From Paenibacillus paridis (GTDB lineage: Bacteria; Bacillota; Bacilli; Paenibacillales; Paenibacillaceae), in the NCBI RefSeq assembly GCF_006345825.1, contig NZ_VCIX01000085.1, positions 1 through 64,000 of the forward strand: 64,000 nt of DNA, read 5' to 3'. This document shows positions 8,115 through 17,468 of the stretch, in pieces (position 1 is the first letter of the stretch; each line of letters starts with the position of its first letter). Position numbers and translations under genes: made by a program. The notes beneath the pieces are model-generated. The model was not told where the DNA came from and made no database searches. It worked only from the letters and a program-made list of their open reading frames with translations.

Positions 8115-9686
8115 ATGTACCGTTTATTAATCGTTGATGATGAGATCTTTATCGCAAATGGCATTAAATCGAGTGTGAACTGGAGAGAGCTCGGCATTAT
8201 AAGTGTCACTCTCGCACATAATCTTAGGCAAGCGAAGGAGGAATTTAGTCTTCAGCCGATTGATATGATGATTTGTGATATAGAAATGCCGCAGGGCAGC
8301 GGGCTGGAGCTCTTTGAATGGGTGCGTGAACAGTATCCCCAAACCGAATGTGTATTTCTAACCTGTCACGCTGATTTTCAATATGCGAAAAAAGCGCTTC
8401 AGCTTGGCAGCTTCGAGTATTTGTTAAAGCCCGTTCCGCATGATGAATTGAAGCTTGTGATGACGAAGCTAATCGAGAAAATCAGGAAGGAGCGGGAATC
8501 GGCTACGATGGTGGCCGAGCGTTTTTGGCAGGATGTACTAAAGCAAGCCATTCCGTCTAATCAGGATAAAATGCTGGAGGTTATCGGCAAGCAGAAGCTT
8601 CCGTACACGAGGCGTATGACATTTCTACCGGTTCTTATCAGTATCGAGCATTGGGAGAAATCATTAACCGCCCGTGATCTGCAAATTATGGAGTATGCGC
8701 TCCACAACGCCCTTGAGGAGGTCGTTATTCAGCGTGCTGCTAGTGCACAAATCGTCCGGATGAGCGCTGATTACATGCTCATTGTGTTTGCACAGGATGT
8801 TATGCAAACAGAAGATGGCAAGCTTTTTAGCAAAGAAATCAAAAGGCGCTGTCAGTCTTTTATAGAGATGAGCAATCATTATTTATATTGTCACGTGTCC
8901 TGCTATATAGGCAAATCGGCACAAGTCCATGAAGTGCGCGATATGGTTGAAGGGTTAATTGCTTTTAAAAAGAATCAAGTTAATATGGCAGACTGTGTGA
9001 TGTTCATCGATGATCCAATAAAGAAGGAATCGCAGATTCCAATGCCGCCCATGAATGTATGGTCGGAGCTCATTAAGCAAGGGAATAAGAAAAAGGTACT
9101 CGATGAATCGCAGCAGTTTTTGGATTCATGGAAACGAATTGAGTGCTTAGGCGCCAAAAGGCTGCAGCAATTTTATCAAAGCTTTCTGCAAATGGTTCTG
9201 CATACGCTGCATGAGCAGGGGCTGCGCGCGGATGAAATCTTTTCGGATCATTTGACGCCAGAGCGTATTTTGTCAGCGACACGAAGCGTGACGAACCTTC
9301 AGAATTGGGTGCGGGATGTGCTTGAGAAGGCGCTTGTCCATATGGAAAAGCTGGATTCGACAGAGACGGTGGTCGAGAAGATCAAGCGCTACATTGCGCT
9401 TCACATCGATGAGGAGCTGTCCAGACAATATATCGCCGATTATATTGGTTTAAGCCCTGATTACATCGTTAAACTGTTTAAGAAAGAGACTGGGCTCTCC
9501 ATATCCGATTATATTTTGAAAGAAAGAATCAATCTTGCCAAGGAGCTGCTCGCAAGAACCGATACTACGATTAGCAACGTCGCACTCGCGGTTGGCTTCT
9601 CGAATTTTTCGTATTTTTCTACGTTGTTTAAGAAAGAAGTATCGATGACACCCCAGTATTATCGCAAAGGCTGTCCGTCCAAATAA
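8115..9686 (+). CDS. YesN-type response regulator with AraC DNA-binding domain
   Basis: This 523-residue regulator has an N-terminal receiver domain (LLIVDDE, phospho-acceptor Asp in MMICDIEMP), a long linker and a C-terminal AraC helix-turn-helix pair (ADYIGLSPDYIVKLFKKETG and VALAVGFSNFSYFSTLFKKE). The ATG at 8115 is spaced correctly from GAGG at 8103; a GTG at 8109 overlapping the kinase stop is the alternative. It is translationally coupled to the kinase. The likely targets are the transporter genes starting at 9854, since a strong terminator isolates them from this gene. Confidence 0.92.
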   Translation: MYRLLIVDDEIFIANGIKSSVNWRELGIISVTLAHNLRQAKEEFSLQPIDMMICDIEMPQGSGLELFEWVREQYPQTECVFLTCHADFQYAKKALQLGSFEYLLKPVPHDELKLVMTKLIEKIRKERESATMVAERFWQDVLKQAIPSNQDKMLEVIGKQKLPYTRRMTFLPVLISIEHWEKSLTARDLQIMEYALHNALEEVVIQRAASAQIVRMSADYMLIVFAQDVMQTEDGKLFSKEIKRRCQSFIEMSNHYLYCHVSCYIGKSAQVHEVRDMVEGLIAFKKNQVNMADCVMFIDDPIKKESQIPMPPMNVWSELIKQGNKKKVLDESQQFLDSWKRIECLGAKRLQQFYQSFLQMVLHTLHEQGLRADEIFSDHLTPERILSATRSVTNLQNWVRDVLEKALVHMEKLDSTETVVEKIKRYIALHIDEELSRQYIADYIGLSPDYIVKLFKKETGLSISDYILKERINLAKELLARTDTTISNVALAVGFSNFSYFSTLFKKEVSMTPQYYRKGCPSK

Positions 9687-9689
9687 ACG

Positions 9690-9729
9690 ATGCCGTTAGA
9701 GGGTTAGAGACCCTCTAGCGGCATTTTTC
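9690..9729 (+). terminator. Terminator after module A two-component genes
   Basis: TGCCGTTAGAGGG and CCCTCTAGCGGCA form a long stem with a small loop, followed by TTTTTCTTTT. The importer operon must therefore have its own promoter in 9730-9850. Confidence 0.85.
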
Positions 9730-9853
9730 TTTTCCCATTTATGATGTCGGAAACTCGAAAGCCGGATGTCGGATTATTAGTAGTGACTCTATTTTGTTTG
9801 CGCTACTATTAGTTAAGCAACATATTAAACGAAGCCAAAGGTGGTTGAGACCC

Positions 9854-10843
9854 GTGCAAGCAAATCCTGAGACGTTACCCTCCAATATGAAGCAGGTCTC
9901 ATTGAAGACGAAGAAGAAAGCAGTATTCGCATCGGAGATGAGAAAAATTAAGAAATACCGTGCCCTCGTGCTGATGGCGCTGCCCGGCCTTTTGTACCTG
10001 CTGATTAACAACTATTTGCCGATGTTCGGAATCGTAATCGCATTTAAGGACATCAATTTTGCCAAAGGAATTATGGGCAGTGACTGGATTGGCTTTAAAA
10101 ACTTTGAGTATTTGTTCAAAACAACGGACGCTTACATCATTACAAGAAATACGCTGCTTTATAATATTACCTTTATCCTGTTAAATACGGTGATTGCATT
10201 AGCGCTTGCGATAATGCTCAATGAAATTCGCAAACGTTTCTTATCAAGGCTGTATCAAACGCTAATCCTGCTTCCCTTTCTAATCTCGATGGTAATTGTC
10301 GGCTATTTGGTGCTCGGCTTCCTCGATGTTGAGAACGGATTCATGAACAAAACCTTGCTTCCGACGATGGGGCTTGATCCTATCTCTTGGTACAGTGAGA
10401 CCAAGTATTGGCCATGGATTTTAACGCTCGTAAGCGTGTGGAAAGGCGTAGGCAATTTGTGCATCATTTATTTAGCAGCGATCATCGGCATTGATAACGA
10501 GTATTACGAGGCAGCAACGATCGACGGAGCTAACCGGTGGCAGCAAATTACGAAGATTACGCTTCCGCTCGTCTCGCCGGTTATTACGATTATGACTTTG
10601 CTCGCCATTGGACGCATATTCTACTCCGATTTCGGCTTATTCTTCCAAGTTCCGCTTAACACAGGCGCGCTGATGCCAGTTACGAATACGATTGATACCT
10701 ATGTTTATCGAGCATTGATTAACCTCGGCGACATCGGGATGTCCTCGGCCGCAGGTTTGTACCAAGCATTGGTCGGTTTCATTTTGGTCATTTTATCGAA
10801 TGCGGTCGTACGAAAATACAACAAAGACAACGCGTTGTTTTAG
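9854..10843 (+). CDS. LplB-type sugar ABC transporter permease
   Basis: This 329-residue inner-membrane permease of the CUT1 LplB subfamily has about six membrane helices. The EAA loop (EAATIDGANRWQQITKITLP, about residues 219-238) contacts the ATPase. The GTG at 9854 is chosen because AAAGGTGG lies about nine bases before it; an upstream in-frame TTG at 9794 would add 20 atypical residues. The YtcP-type partner follows after 15 bases. No ATPase gene is nearby, so a shared MsmX/MsmK-type ATPase is likely. Confidence 0.9.
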   Translation: MQANPETLPSNMKQVSLKTKKKAVFASEMRKIKKYRALVLMALPGLLYLLINNYLPMFGIVIAFKDINFAKGIMGSDWIGFKNFEYLFKTTDAYIITRNTLLYNITFILLNTVIALALAIMLNEIRKRFLSRLYQTLILLPFLISMVIVGYLVLGFLDVENGFMNKTLLPTMGLDPISWYSETKYWPWILTLVSVWKGVGNLCIIYLAAIIGIDNEYYEAATIDGANRWQQITKITLPLVSPVITIMTLLAIGRIFYSDFGLFFQVPLNTGALMPVTNTIDTYVYRALINLGDIGMSSAAGLYQALVGFILVILSNAVVRKYNKDNALF

Positions 10844-10858
10844 AAAGGGAGATATATT

Positions 10859-11749
10859 ATGCAAGCATCGGGGAAGCTCTATCAATGGATCATAAACATC
10901 GTTATGCTAGTGTTCACTTTTTTCTGCATCATGCCGTTCTGGCTGCTGTTTTCCGCCTCTCTTACCGATGATATGGAGCTTGTTCGCAGCGGTTATGCGT
11001 TTTTCCCTGATAAAATAAGCTTCTCCGCATACCACTATTTGTGGAACAGCTCTTCTGACATTATAAGGGCATACAGCATTACGGTTTTAACGACTATAAT
11101 TGGTACGACGCTTGGACTTACGCTTACTGCGATGGTCGCTTATCCGCTTTCGCGTATAGAAATGCCGTTTCGCAATACGCTCGCATTTTATGTATTTTTT
11201 ACGATGTTGTTTAACGGAGGTCTTGTACCGACGTACTTGCTTTACACCAACTATTTTGATTTAAAAAATACGATGCTGGCCTTAATTATACCGGGCCTTT
11301 TGATGAACGGATTTTTTATCATATTGATGCGAACTTTTTTTGCAAGCTCGATTCCGACAGCGATTATTGAATCCGCCTATATCGACGGGGCAAGGGAATG
11401 GAAAATATTTTACCGGATCGTATTGCCGCTCTCGACGCCGGTGCTTGCTACAGTAGGATTGTTTTACACCATTTTATATTGGAATGACTGGTTTAATGGC
11501 TTAATCTATCTTACAGATAGTCATTATTATAGCCTTCAAAACCTTCTCAATCGGATATTGCTGGATGTACAGTTTTTACAATCTTCTACGCAGGCAGGCA
11601 GCCGTAATGCAGATATTGGAGCGAATATTCCGCTAGCGCCAATGCGGATGGCAATGGCCGCAATTGGGGTCATTCCACTGTTGATCGCCTATCCGTTTTT
11701 CCAAAAGTATTTTGTTAAAGGCCTGACGATTGGTGCTGTTAAAGGATAA
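10859..11749 (+). CDS. YtcP-type sugar ABC transporter permease
   Basis: This 296-residue second permease of the importer has six predicted helices and the EAA-type loop ESAYIDGAREWKIFYRIVLP. It ends with the family's typical FVKGLTIGAVKG tail. AAGGGAG precedes the ATG. It forms a heterodimer with the LplB-type protein encoded just upstream, and the lipoprotein gene follows after 83 bases. Confidence 0.92.
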   Translation: MQASGKLYQWIINIVMLVFTFFCIMPFWLLFSASLTDDMELVRSGYAFFPDKISFSAYHYLWNSSSDIIRAYSITVLTTIIGTTLGLTLTAMVAYPLSRIEMPFRNTLAFYVFFTMLFNGGLVPTYLLYTNYFDLKNTMLALIIPGLLMNGFFIILMRTFFASSIPTAIIESAYIDGAREWKIFYRIVLPLSTPVLATVGLFYTILYWNDWFNGLIYLTDSHYYSLQNLLNRILLDVQFLQSSTQAGSRNADIGANIPLAPMRMAMAAIGVIPLLIAYPFFQKYFVKGLTIGAVKG

Positions 11750-11832
11750 ATCTTTCATAGACGCTATAACGGCATGGATCATGCATTTATAGATAGAATC
11801 GGTTCATAAATAAAAATAGGGAGGTCACGGCA

Positions 11833-13380
11833 ATGAGAAAAAACAAGTTTGTGGCAAAAACGCTTCTCTTAATCGTACTAGCTTTCGCAATGGTGATCAG
11901 TGCATGCGGCAATGGAGACAACAAGAGCACTAATGCAGGCAACGACGGAAAAACAGCAGAAGGAAAAAGCGGCAACAGCAGCGGGGAGCTTAAGCCTGTT
12001 GAGCTAGTTATGGTATTTCCGGTCGGGGGCGAGCCAAAGGATTTAAAGTTGGTGCAGGATGAAATCAACAAAATGACGAAAGCAAAAATCAATGCGACGG
12101 TAAAGCTGGTACCTATCGGCTTTGGCGCATGGGCTCAGCAGAAGACGCTAATGATGTCGGGAAATGAGCAGGTGGATTTGATCGTAAGCGGACTTGGAAC
12201 CTACAGCCAAGATGTAGCTAAAGGGCAGCTGCTTGAGCTTGATGGATACTTGGCTGAGAATGGACAAGGGGTTACGGAAGCGCTAGACTCCCTTGATACT
12301 GCGTTCTTGAATGCGACGAGAATCGATGGAAAAATATACGCAGTACCAAGCATCAGGGATTTGGCAGCAGATTATGGCATCACGATGCGCAAGGATTTGG
12401 TTGAAAAATATAATATTGATACGGCCGCGATTAAATCTTTGGATGATTTGGACGTTGTATTCAAAACAATTAAAGATAATGAGCCGGATATGATTCCGAC
12501 AGTTAAGTATGGAACATCTATTCTCGATATTTATGTTCTCAGCTACTTTGATAACTTAGGGGAAGGCTTTGGCGTGCTTCCAGGCTATGACAACGACCTG
12601 AAAGTCGTGAATATGTATGAGACGCCGGAATATGCAGAAATGCTGAACACAGTAAGAAGATGGAATCAAACAGGCTATATTGCCAAGGATGCAGCTACAA
12701 GCACTGAGACGCAATACAACCTAGTTAAATCCGGCAAGGCATTCTCTTTCATATCCCATATGAAGCCGGGTATTGAGACACAGGAATCAAGATCTACAGG
12801 CAAAGAGATGGTATCGGTACATTTCCGCCCTGCAGCAACAGCGACGTATAATATTACTTCCGTTATGTGGAGTATCGCAAGAAACTCGAAGGACCCAGAA
12901 AGAGCGATGATGCTGCTGAATATGATGTATACCGATAAAGACTTCATCAACCTGCTGGATTACGGGATTGAGAACAAGCATTACGTGAAGGTTTCCGACA
13001 ATGTCATTGATTACCCGCAAGGCGTGGATGCAACAAGCTCAGGCTACAACCTGCAAATGGGCTGGATGTTTGGGAACCAATCGCTTTCGCACATTTGGAA
13101 TGGCGATGATCCAGAGCTTTGGAATCAGCTGGCTGAGTTTAATAGAAACGCCGTCAAATCAAAAGCGCTTGGCTTTACTTTTAATGCAGATGCCGTCAAA
13201 ACAGAAATTGCGGCAGTAACGAATGTGCAAAACCAGTACAAAATTGCACTGGAGACCGGAACGGTCGATCCTATTGCGAAGCTGCCTGAATTCAATAAAC
13301 AGCTGAAAGCTGCGGGAATAGATAAAATTATCGCAGAGAAACAAAAACAGCTGGACGCTTGGGCGGCAGCTAAAAAATAG
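11833..13380 (+). CDS. Sugar ABC transporter substrate-binding lipoprotein
   Basis: This 515-residue extracellular binding protein has a lipoprotein signal peptide with the lipobox around VISAC (Cys near residue 25), then a Gly/Asn/Ser-rich linker and a family 1 solute-binding fold. The GGGAGG site at 11819 precedes the ATG. It should deliver oligosaccharides to the permeases encoded at 9854-11749 and may also report to the YesM-type kinase at 6367. A strong terminator follows. Confidence 0.9.
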   Translation: MRKNKFVAKTLLLIVLAFAMVISACGNGDNKSTNAGNDGKTAEGKSGNSSGELKPVELVMVFPVGGEPKDLKLVQDEINKMTKAKINATVKLVPIGFGAWAQQKTLMMSGNEQVDLIVSGLGTYSQDVAKGQLLELDGYLAENGQGVTEALDSLDTAFLNATRIDGKIYAVPSIRDLAADYGITMRKDLVEKYNIDTAAIKSLDDLDVVFKTIKDNEPDMIPTVKYGTSILDIYVLSYFDNLGEGFGVLPGYDNDLKVVNMYETPEYAEMLNTVRRWNQTGYIAKDAATSTETQYNLVKSGKAFSFISHMKPGIETQESRSTGKEMVSVHFRPAATATYNITSVMWSIARNSKDPERAMMLLNMMYTDKDFINLLDYGIENKHYVKVSDNVIDYPQGVDATSSGYNLQMGWMFGNQSLSHIWNGDDPELWNQLAEFNRNAVKSKALGFTFNADAVKTEIAAVTNVQNQYKIALETGTVDPIAKLPEFNKQLKAAGIDKIIAEKQKQLDAWAAAKK

Positions 13381-13393
13381 GAAGAAGCTGAAT

Positions 13394-13441
13394 GGGGCTG
13401 CTCCGAAGTAGATCACTACTTTCGGAGCAGCCCTATTTTAT
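13394..13441 (+). terminator. Strong terminator ending module A
   Basis: An almost perfect hairpin with arms GGGCTGCTCCGAA and TTCGGAGCAGCCC, extended by GTAG/CTAC, is followed by TATTTTATTT. It lies 15 bases after the binding-protein stop. Confidence 0.9.
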
Positions 13442-13537
13442 TTATACAAGATTTAAATTATTCAACCTTCGCAGCTTTAAATTAAACTTAATTCCTTGTG
13501 GTTGTAAGGGTTAGAGCATTTTTATCGAGAGTAAGCA

Positions 13538-13773
13538 TTGGTTTTGGCTGCTCAGAGCAGCCGCAGTGCTTCGTTGCTAGGGCAAGAGGTGATTTATCTT
13601 TTCTTGAATCATCCGGGCTTGCATGGCGTGCTTTTCGTCATTCGCTCAATTTGTCGGTGCTTCGGTAGCTTGCCGCGTTTACGTGAGCCAATCGTGATTT
13701 GCTATCCACGGGTTATGAAACCATTCAATTTATAACCTGGAAAGACATTCGTGCCCTACAAAGAAGGTTATAG
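13538..13773 (+). pseudogene. Degraded C-terminus of a ChbG/YdjC-type deacetylase
   Basis: Bases 13717-13773 match the 3' end of the intact deacetylase (1213-1267), including 26 of 27 identical bases around CAATTTATAACCTGG and the AGAAGG before the stop. They translate as a C-terminal ITWKDIRALQRRL ending in TAG. Upstream, in another frame, NHPGLHG and LREPIVI resemble the family's VHPSLL and LNDPAII segments, implying a frameshift and loss of the N-terminal two thirds. It stands just before the intact TIM/FAD gene pair, mirroring the intact deacetylase at 374 that stands before the broken pair. Confidence 0.75.
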
Positions 13774-13942
13774 CCGTCCTGTATTTAGTGAATGGAGAGA
13801 TTATCGCATCAAGTTACCAAAAATGGTCATCGGTGTACCCTATTTATGCCGGGTGGCAGCTTTTACAATGGGGGTAAGCAGCAAGCAACAGCGTTGCCGG
13901 GAATAATGCGAGGCCATAACAGAGCATGGAGGGAGTTGCGGA
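13774..13942. other. Intergenic region before module B
   Basis: No reading frame is supported. It links the deacetylase remnant to the intact TIM-barrel gene. GGAGGGAG at 13927-13934 is the ribosome site of that gene. No confident promoter boxes are visible. Confidence 0.35.
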
Positions 13943-14761
13943 ATGAAGCTGTCACTTAGCATGTGGAGCATGCACAGAACCGTAAGAGAAAACGGATGGA
14001 AGGTGCTGGATTTTCTAGCCTTTTGTAAGGATGAAGGGATCGAGGATGTCGAGCTGCTGAATGTGTTCTGGAAGGACGTTCTGGAGGAACTGCCAAGCGT
14101 GCTGGCATTTGTGAGAGAGAATGGCATTAAGGTGTCCAGCTACGCGGTAGCCAATGATTTCGTCAAGGCGACCGAGGAGGAGCGGGCAGGTGCATTGAAG
14201 GAGATCACGGATGCCTACCCTATTGCGAAAGTGCTGGGAACGAACGTCATTCGCGTGTTCTCAGGCAATCTCAGTGATATAGCAACTTATGAAGAAGCGC
14301 TGGATTGGATCGTGGATGGGCTGAAAGAGGCTGCTGCGGGCGCTGAGAAGGAAGGTTTGGTTCTTTGTTTGGAGAATCATGGCAAGCTAGCGGGAAGCGG
14401 CGAGCAGGTCAAGACGATCATTGATCGTGTTGGTTCCCCAGCTGTGCAATCCACATTTGATACTGGCAATTTTCTGCTCGTGGATGAGCATCCGACAGCT
14501 GCGCTCCACACGCTGCTTCCTTATGTTGCTCATGTCCATTTCAAGGATTTTGAAATGCGTGAAGACGGGCGCTACAAGTCCCTTGGAGGGAAGTCTTTTG
14601 AAGGGATTCATTTGGGAGACGGTGCTGTTGAATTGGAGAAAATCGTGAACAAGCTAACGGAGAACGGCTACCGTGGAGCGTTTGTTCTTGAATATGAAGG
14701 CGTAGGCAGCGAGGCGGAAGGCATTCGGCGCAGCTATGAGTACTTTTTAACCATTATATAA
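13943..14761 (+). CDS. Sugar phosphate isomerase/epimerase-like TIM-barrel protein
   Basis: This 272-residue cytoplasmic TIM barrel of the AP endonuclease 2 / xylose isomerase-like family has candidate metal ligands in LCLENHG, STFDTGN, VHFKD and VLEYEG. GGAGGGAG precedes the ATG. The FAD oxidoreductase gene begins 19 bases after the stop. The last quarter of this gene is duplicated as debris at 1270-1345. Family members catalyse isomerisation, epimerisation, dehydration or glycoside elimination. The reaction here is not determined. Confidence 0.87.
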   Translation: MKLSLSMWSMHRTVRENGWKVLDFLAFCKDEGIEDVELLNVFWKDVLEELPSVLAFVRENGIKVSSYAVANDFVKATEEERAGALKEITDAYPIAKVLGTNVIRVFSGNLSDIATYEEALDWIVDGLKEAAAGAEKEGLVLCLENHGKLAGSGEQVKTIIDRVGSPAVQSTFDTGNFLLVDEHPTAALHTLLPYVAHVHFKDFEMREDGRYKSLGGKSFEGIHLGDGAVELEKIVNKLTENGYRGAFVLEYEGVGSEAEGIRRSYEYFLTII

Positions 14762-14780
14762 GCCTAAAGGAGATAAGCGC

Positions 14781-16355
14781 ATGGAACGAGAAGCAACGGC
14801 CGACATCGTAGTTGTCGGAGGAAGCACAGGAGGTGTAGCGGCGGCGCTGGCAGCGGCGAAGTCGGGCAAAACTGTCATTATGACGGAGGAGACGGCATGG
14901 ATCGGCGGTCAATTAACCAGCCAAGCGGTTCCGCCTGATGAGCATCCTTGGATCGAGTCCTTCGGCTGTACCCAGAGCTATCGCCGCTTTCGCGAGGATA
15001 TCCGTGCTTATTACCGGGATTTCTTTCCGCTGACGACAGCGGCGAGGGAGAATGAGCGGCTAAACCCAGGAGGCGGCACGGTCAGCCGTTTATGTCACGA
15101 GCCGCGTGCCGCGCTTGCCGTTCTGGAGCGACAGTTAGCACCTTATGTACATAGCGGACAGCTGACGATTTTGCGCCGCCATGTCCCGGTGAACGCCGAG
15201 TGCGATGGCGACGCCATCGTCTCGGTGACGGTTAAAAGCTTGGACAGCGGACATAACGTGCTGTTGAAGGCTCCTTATTTTCTTGACGCTACGGAATGCG
15301 GTGACTTGCTTCCGCTGGCCGGCGTGGAATACGTCACGGGTGCGGAAGCGCGCCAGAAAACCGGGGAGCCTCATGCCGTAGAAGGTGAGGCGCTGCCCCA
15401 AGATATGCAGGGCTTTACCTATTGCTTTGCCATCGATTATCGGGAAGGCGAGAATCATACGATTCCGAAGCCGGAGCTCTATGATTTCTGGAAGGAGTAC
15501 AAGGCGGATTTCTGGCCGGATCGCCTGCTAAGCTGGACCGGCGTTAAGCCGGCAACGATGCAGCCGGTTCGTTACGGGCTGTTCCCTGGCGAAGGGGCGT
15601 TTTCACTGTTTAAATATCGTCAAATCGCTGAGATGGAGCACTACGTTGAAGGAACCTACAACAGTTCTATTTCGCTGGTCAATTGGCCGCAAAACGATTA
15701 TTGGCTGGGCTCGATTATTGATGTGAAGCCGGAGGACAGGGAGCGTCACTTAAATGAGGCGAAGCAGCTTAGCTTGTCGCTGCTCTATTGGATGCAGACA
15801 GAGGCGCCTCGTCCGGATGGGGGAAAGGGTTACCCCGGGCTAAGGCTTCGTCCCGATGTGGTGGGGACAGAGGATGGGCTTGCCATGTATCCATACGTTC
15901 GGGAGTCGCGCCGGATCAAGGCGGAGTTTACGATTCTGGAGCAGCATGTTGCAACGGAATGCCGTCCTGACGGCAGAGCGGAGAATTTCGCGGATTCAGT
16001 GGGCATCGGCTGCTACCGCATTGATTTGCATCCCAGCACAGAGAACCAACCCTATATTGATATCTCGTCGCTGCCTTTCCAGATCCCTTTGGGCAGTCTC
16101 ATTCCGGTGAGAGTGAACAATCTGCTTGCTGCTTGCAAAAATATCGGGACAACCCATATTACAAACGGCTGCTATCGGCTTCATCCGGTGGAATGGAATA
16201 TTGGCGAGGCAGCAGGCTATTGTGCCAGCTTCTGCCTGGATCGCGGCTTGTCGCCTAGCGATGTCCGCTCTTCAGAGACAGAGCTTGCCGATTACCAGAA
16301 GCTTCTTGCCGCAGAGGGCATCGAGTTGCAGTGGCCTTCGCTGCGCGCAGTTTAA
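14781..16355 (+). CDS. FAD-dependent oxidoreductase (FAD_oxidored type)
   Basis: This 524-residue flavoprotein of the type often found in sugar-use clusters of Firmicutes has an N-terminal dinucleotide-binding motif VVVGGSTGGVAAALAAAKSG (about residues 10-29). A further FAD-binding part, DATECGDLLPLAGV, lies near residue 170. The C-terminal stretch NIGTTHITNGCYRLHPVEWN and the following AAG segment close the FAD site. AAAGGAGAT precedes the ATG. It lies between the TIM-barrel and Gfo/Idh genes in one operon and may oxidise a sugar or sugar acid intermediate. Parts of its 5' half are duplicated as debris at 1341-1684. No signal peptide is seen. Confidence 0.85.
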   Translation: MEREATADIVVVGGSTGGVAAALAAAKSGKTVIMTEETAWIGGQLTSQAVPPDEHPWIESFGCTQSYRRFREDIRAYYRDFFPLTTAARENERLNPGGGTVSRLCHEPRAALAVLERQLAPYVHSGQLTILRRHVPVNAECDGDAIVSVTVKSLDSGHNVLLKAPYFLDATECGDLLPLAGVEYVTGAEARQKTGEPHAVEGEALPQDMQGFTYCFAIDYREGENHTIPKPELYDFWKEYKADFWPDRLLSWTGVKPATMQPVRYGLFPGEGAFSLFKYRQIAEMEHYVEGTYNSSISLVNWPQNDYWLGSIIDVKPEDRERHLNEAKQLSLSLLYWMQTEAPRPDGGKGYPGLRLRPDVVGTEDGLAMYPYVRESRRIKAEFTILEQHVATECRPDGRAENFADSVGIGCYRIDLHPSTENQPYIDISSLPFQIPLGSLIPVRVNNLLAACKNIGTTHITNGCYRLHPVEWNIGEAAGYCASFCLDRGLSPSDVRSSETELADYQKLLAAEGIELQWPSLRAV

Positions 16356-16385
16356 ATTAAATGAACTAATGAGGTGAAAATCGCA

Positions 16386-17450
16386 ATGAACAATCCTATT
16401 CGAATTGGCGTAATCGGAGCGGGCTCCATATCAGAAATGCATTTTGGCTCTTACAGCAAAAACGTGGATGCCGTGCTGGTCGCTGTCTGCGACTTGAAGG
16501 AAGAACGGGCGAAGGCCAAGGCAGAGAAATATGGCATTCCCCACGTTTACACCGACTACAACGAGCTGCTGGCGAGCCCAGATATTGATGCCGTCAGCAT
16601 TTGTACTTGGAATAACACCCATGCAGAGATCAGCATCGCCGCTTTGAAGGCAGGCAAGCATGTGCTTTGCGAAAAGCCGCTCAGCAAAACGGTGGAAGAG
16701 GCGCTGGCGGTTGAAGCGGCTGTCAAGGAATCCGGCAAGACTCTGCAAGTAGGTTTTGTCCGCCGGTACGCCTCCAATACGCGGATTGTGAAATCTTTTA
16801 TGGACAACGGTGAAATCGGACCGATTTATTATGCCAAAGCTTCCTGTATTCGCAAGCTAGGCAATCCTGGCGGCTGGTTCTCCGATGTAGAGCGCTCCGG
16901 AGGGGGGCCGCTGATTGATATCGGCGTTCACGTTATTGATCTTTGCTGGTATCTTATGGGCAAGCCCAAGGTGAAATCCATTAGCGGCAACACCTACAAT
17001 CGATTGGGCAACCGCTCCAATGTGAAAAACTTGAAGTTCTATAAGGCAGCTGATTATAATGCGGCACTGAACACGGTTGAGGATATGGCCAATGCGCTGG
17101 TTCGCTTTGAGAACGGGGCGTCGCTGCTGGTCGATGTCAGCTTTACGCTGCATGCGAAGCAGGATGAGTTGACCGTAAAACTCTATGGCGAAAAAGGCGG
17201 GGTTGAGTTGGAGCCGGAGCTGACACTGATTACAGAGAAGCATGATACGATTTTGAATTCCACACCGCAAATTGACAATCTTTCGTTTGAGTTCTTGCAG
17301 GGCTTCCAGGACGAAATTAATTACTTTGTTGAAGTTTGCCAAGGGAAGAAAAAGACGATCAGCCCGGTGCAGGACGGCGTTGAAATGATGAAAATACTTT
17401 GCGGCGTGTACGAATCGGCCGCACTAGGCAAGGAAATCCATTTTGATTAA
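16386..17450 (+). CDS. Gfo/Idh/MocA-family sugar oxidoreductase
   Basis: This 354-residue NAD(P)-dependent dehydrogenase has the Rossmann motif IGVIGAGSISEMH at the N-terminus, the catalytic CEKPLS motif, and GGGPLIDIGVHVIDL supplying the Asp/His pair. The ATG at 16386 has GAGGTG nine bases upstream; the in-frame GTG at 16374 overlaps that ribosome site. It lies 30 bases after the FAD protein and 18 bases before another TIM-barrel gene, so these four genes look like one catabolic unit. The function is sugar dehydrogenase; the substrate is unknown. Confidence 0.9.
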   Translation: MNNPIRIGVIGAGSISEMHFGSYSKNVDAVLVAVCDLKEERAKAKAEKYGIPHVYTDYNELLASPDIDAVSICTWNNTHAEISIAALKAGKHVLCEKPLSKTVEEALAVEAAVKESGKTLQVGFVRRYASNTRIVKSFMDNGEIGPIYYAKASCIRKLGNPGGWFSDVERSGGGPLIDIGVHVIDLCWYLMGKPKVKSISGNTYNRLGNRSNVKNLKFYKAADYNAALNTVEDMANALVRFENGASLLVDVSFTLHAKQDELTVKLYGEKGGVELEPELTLITEKHDTILNSTPQIDNLSFEFLQGFQDEINYFVEVCQGKKKTISPVQDGVEMMKILCGVYESAALGKEIHFD

Positions 17451-17468
17451 GGAAAGCGTGGAATCGGC

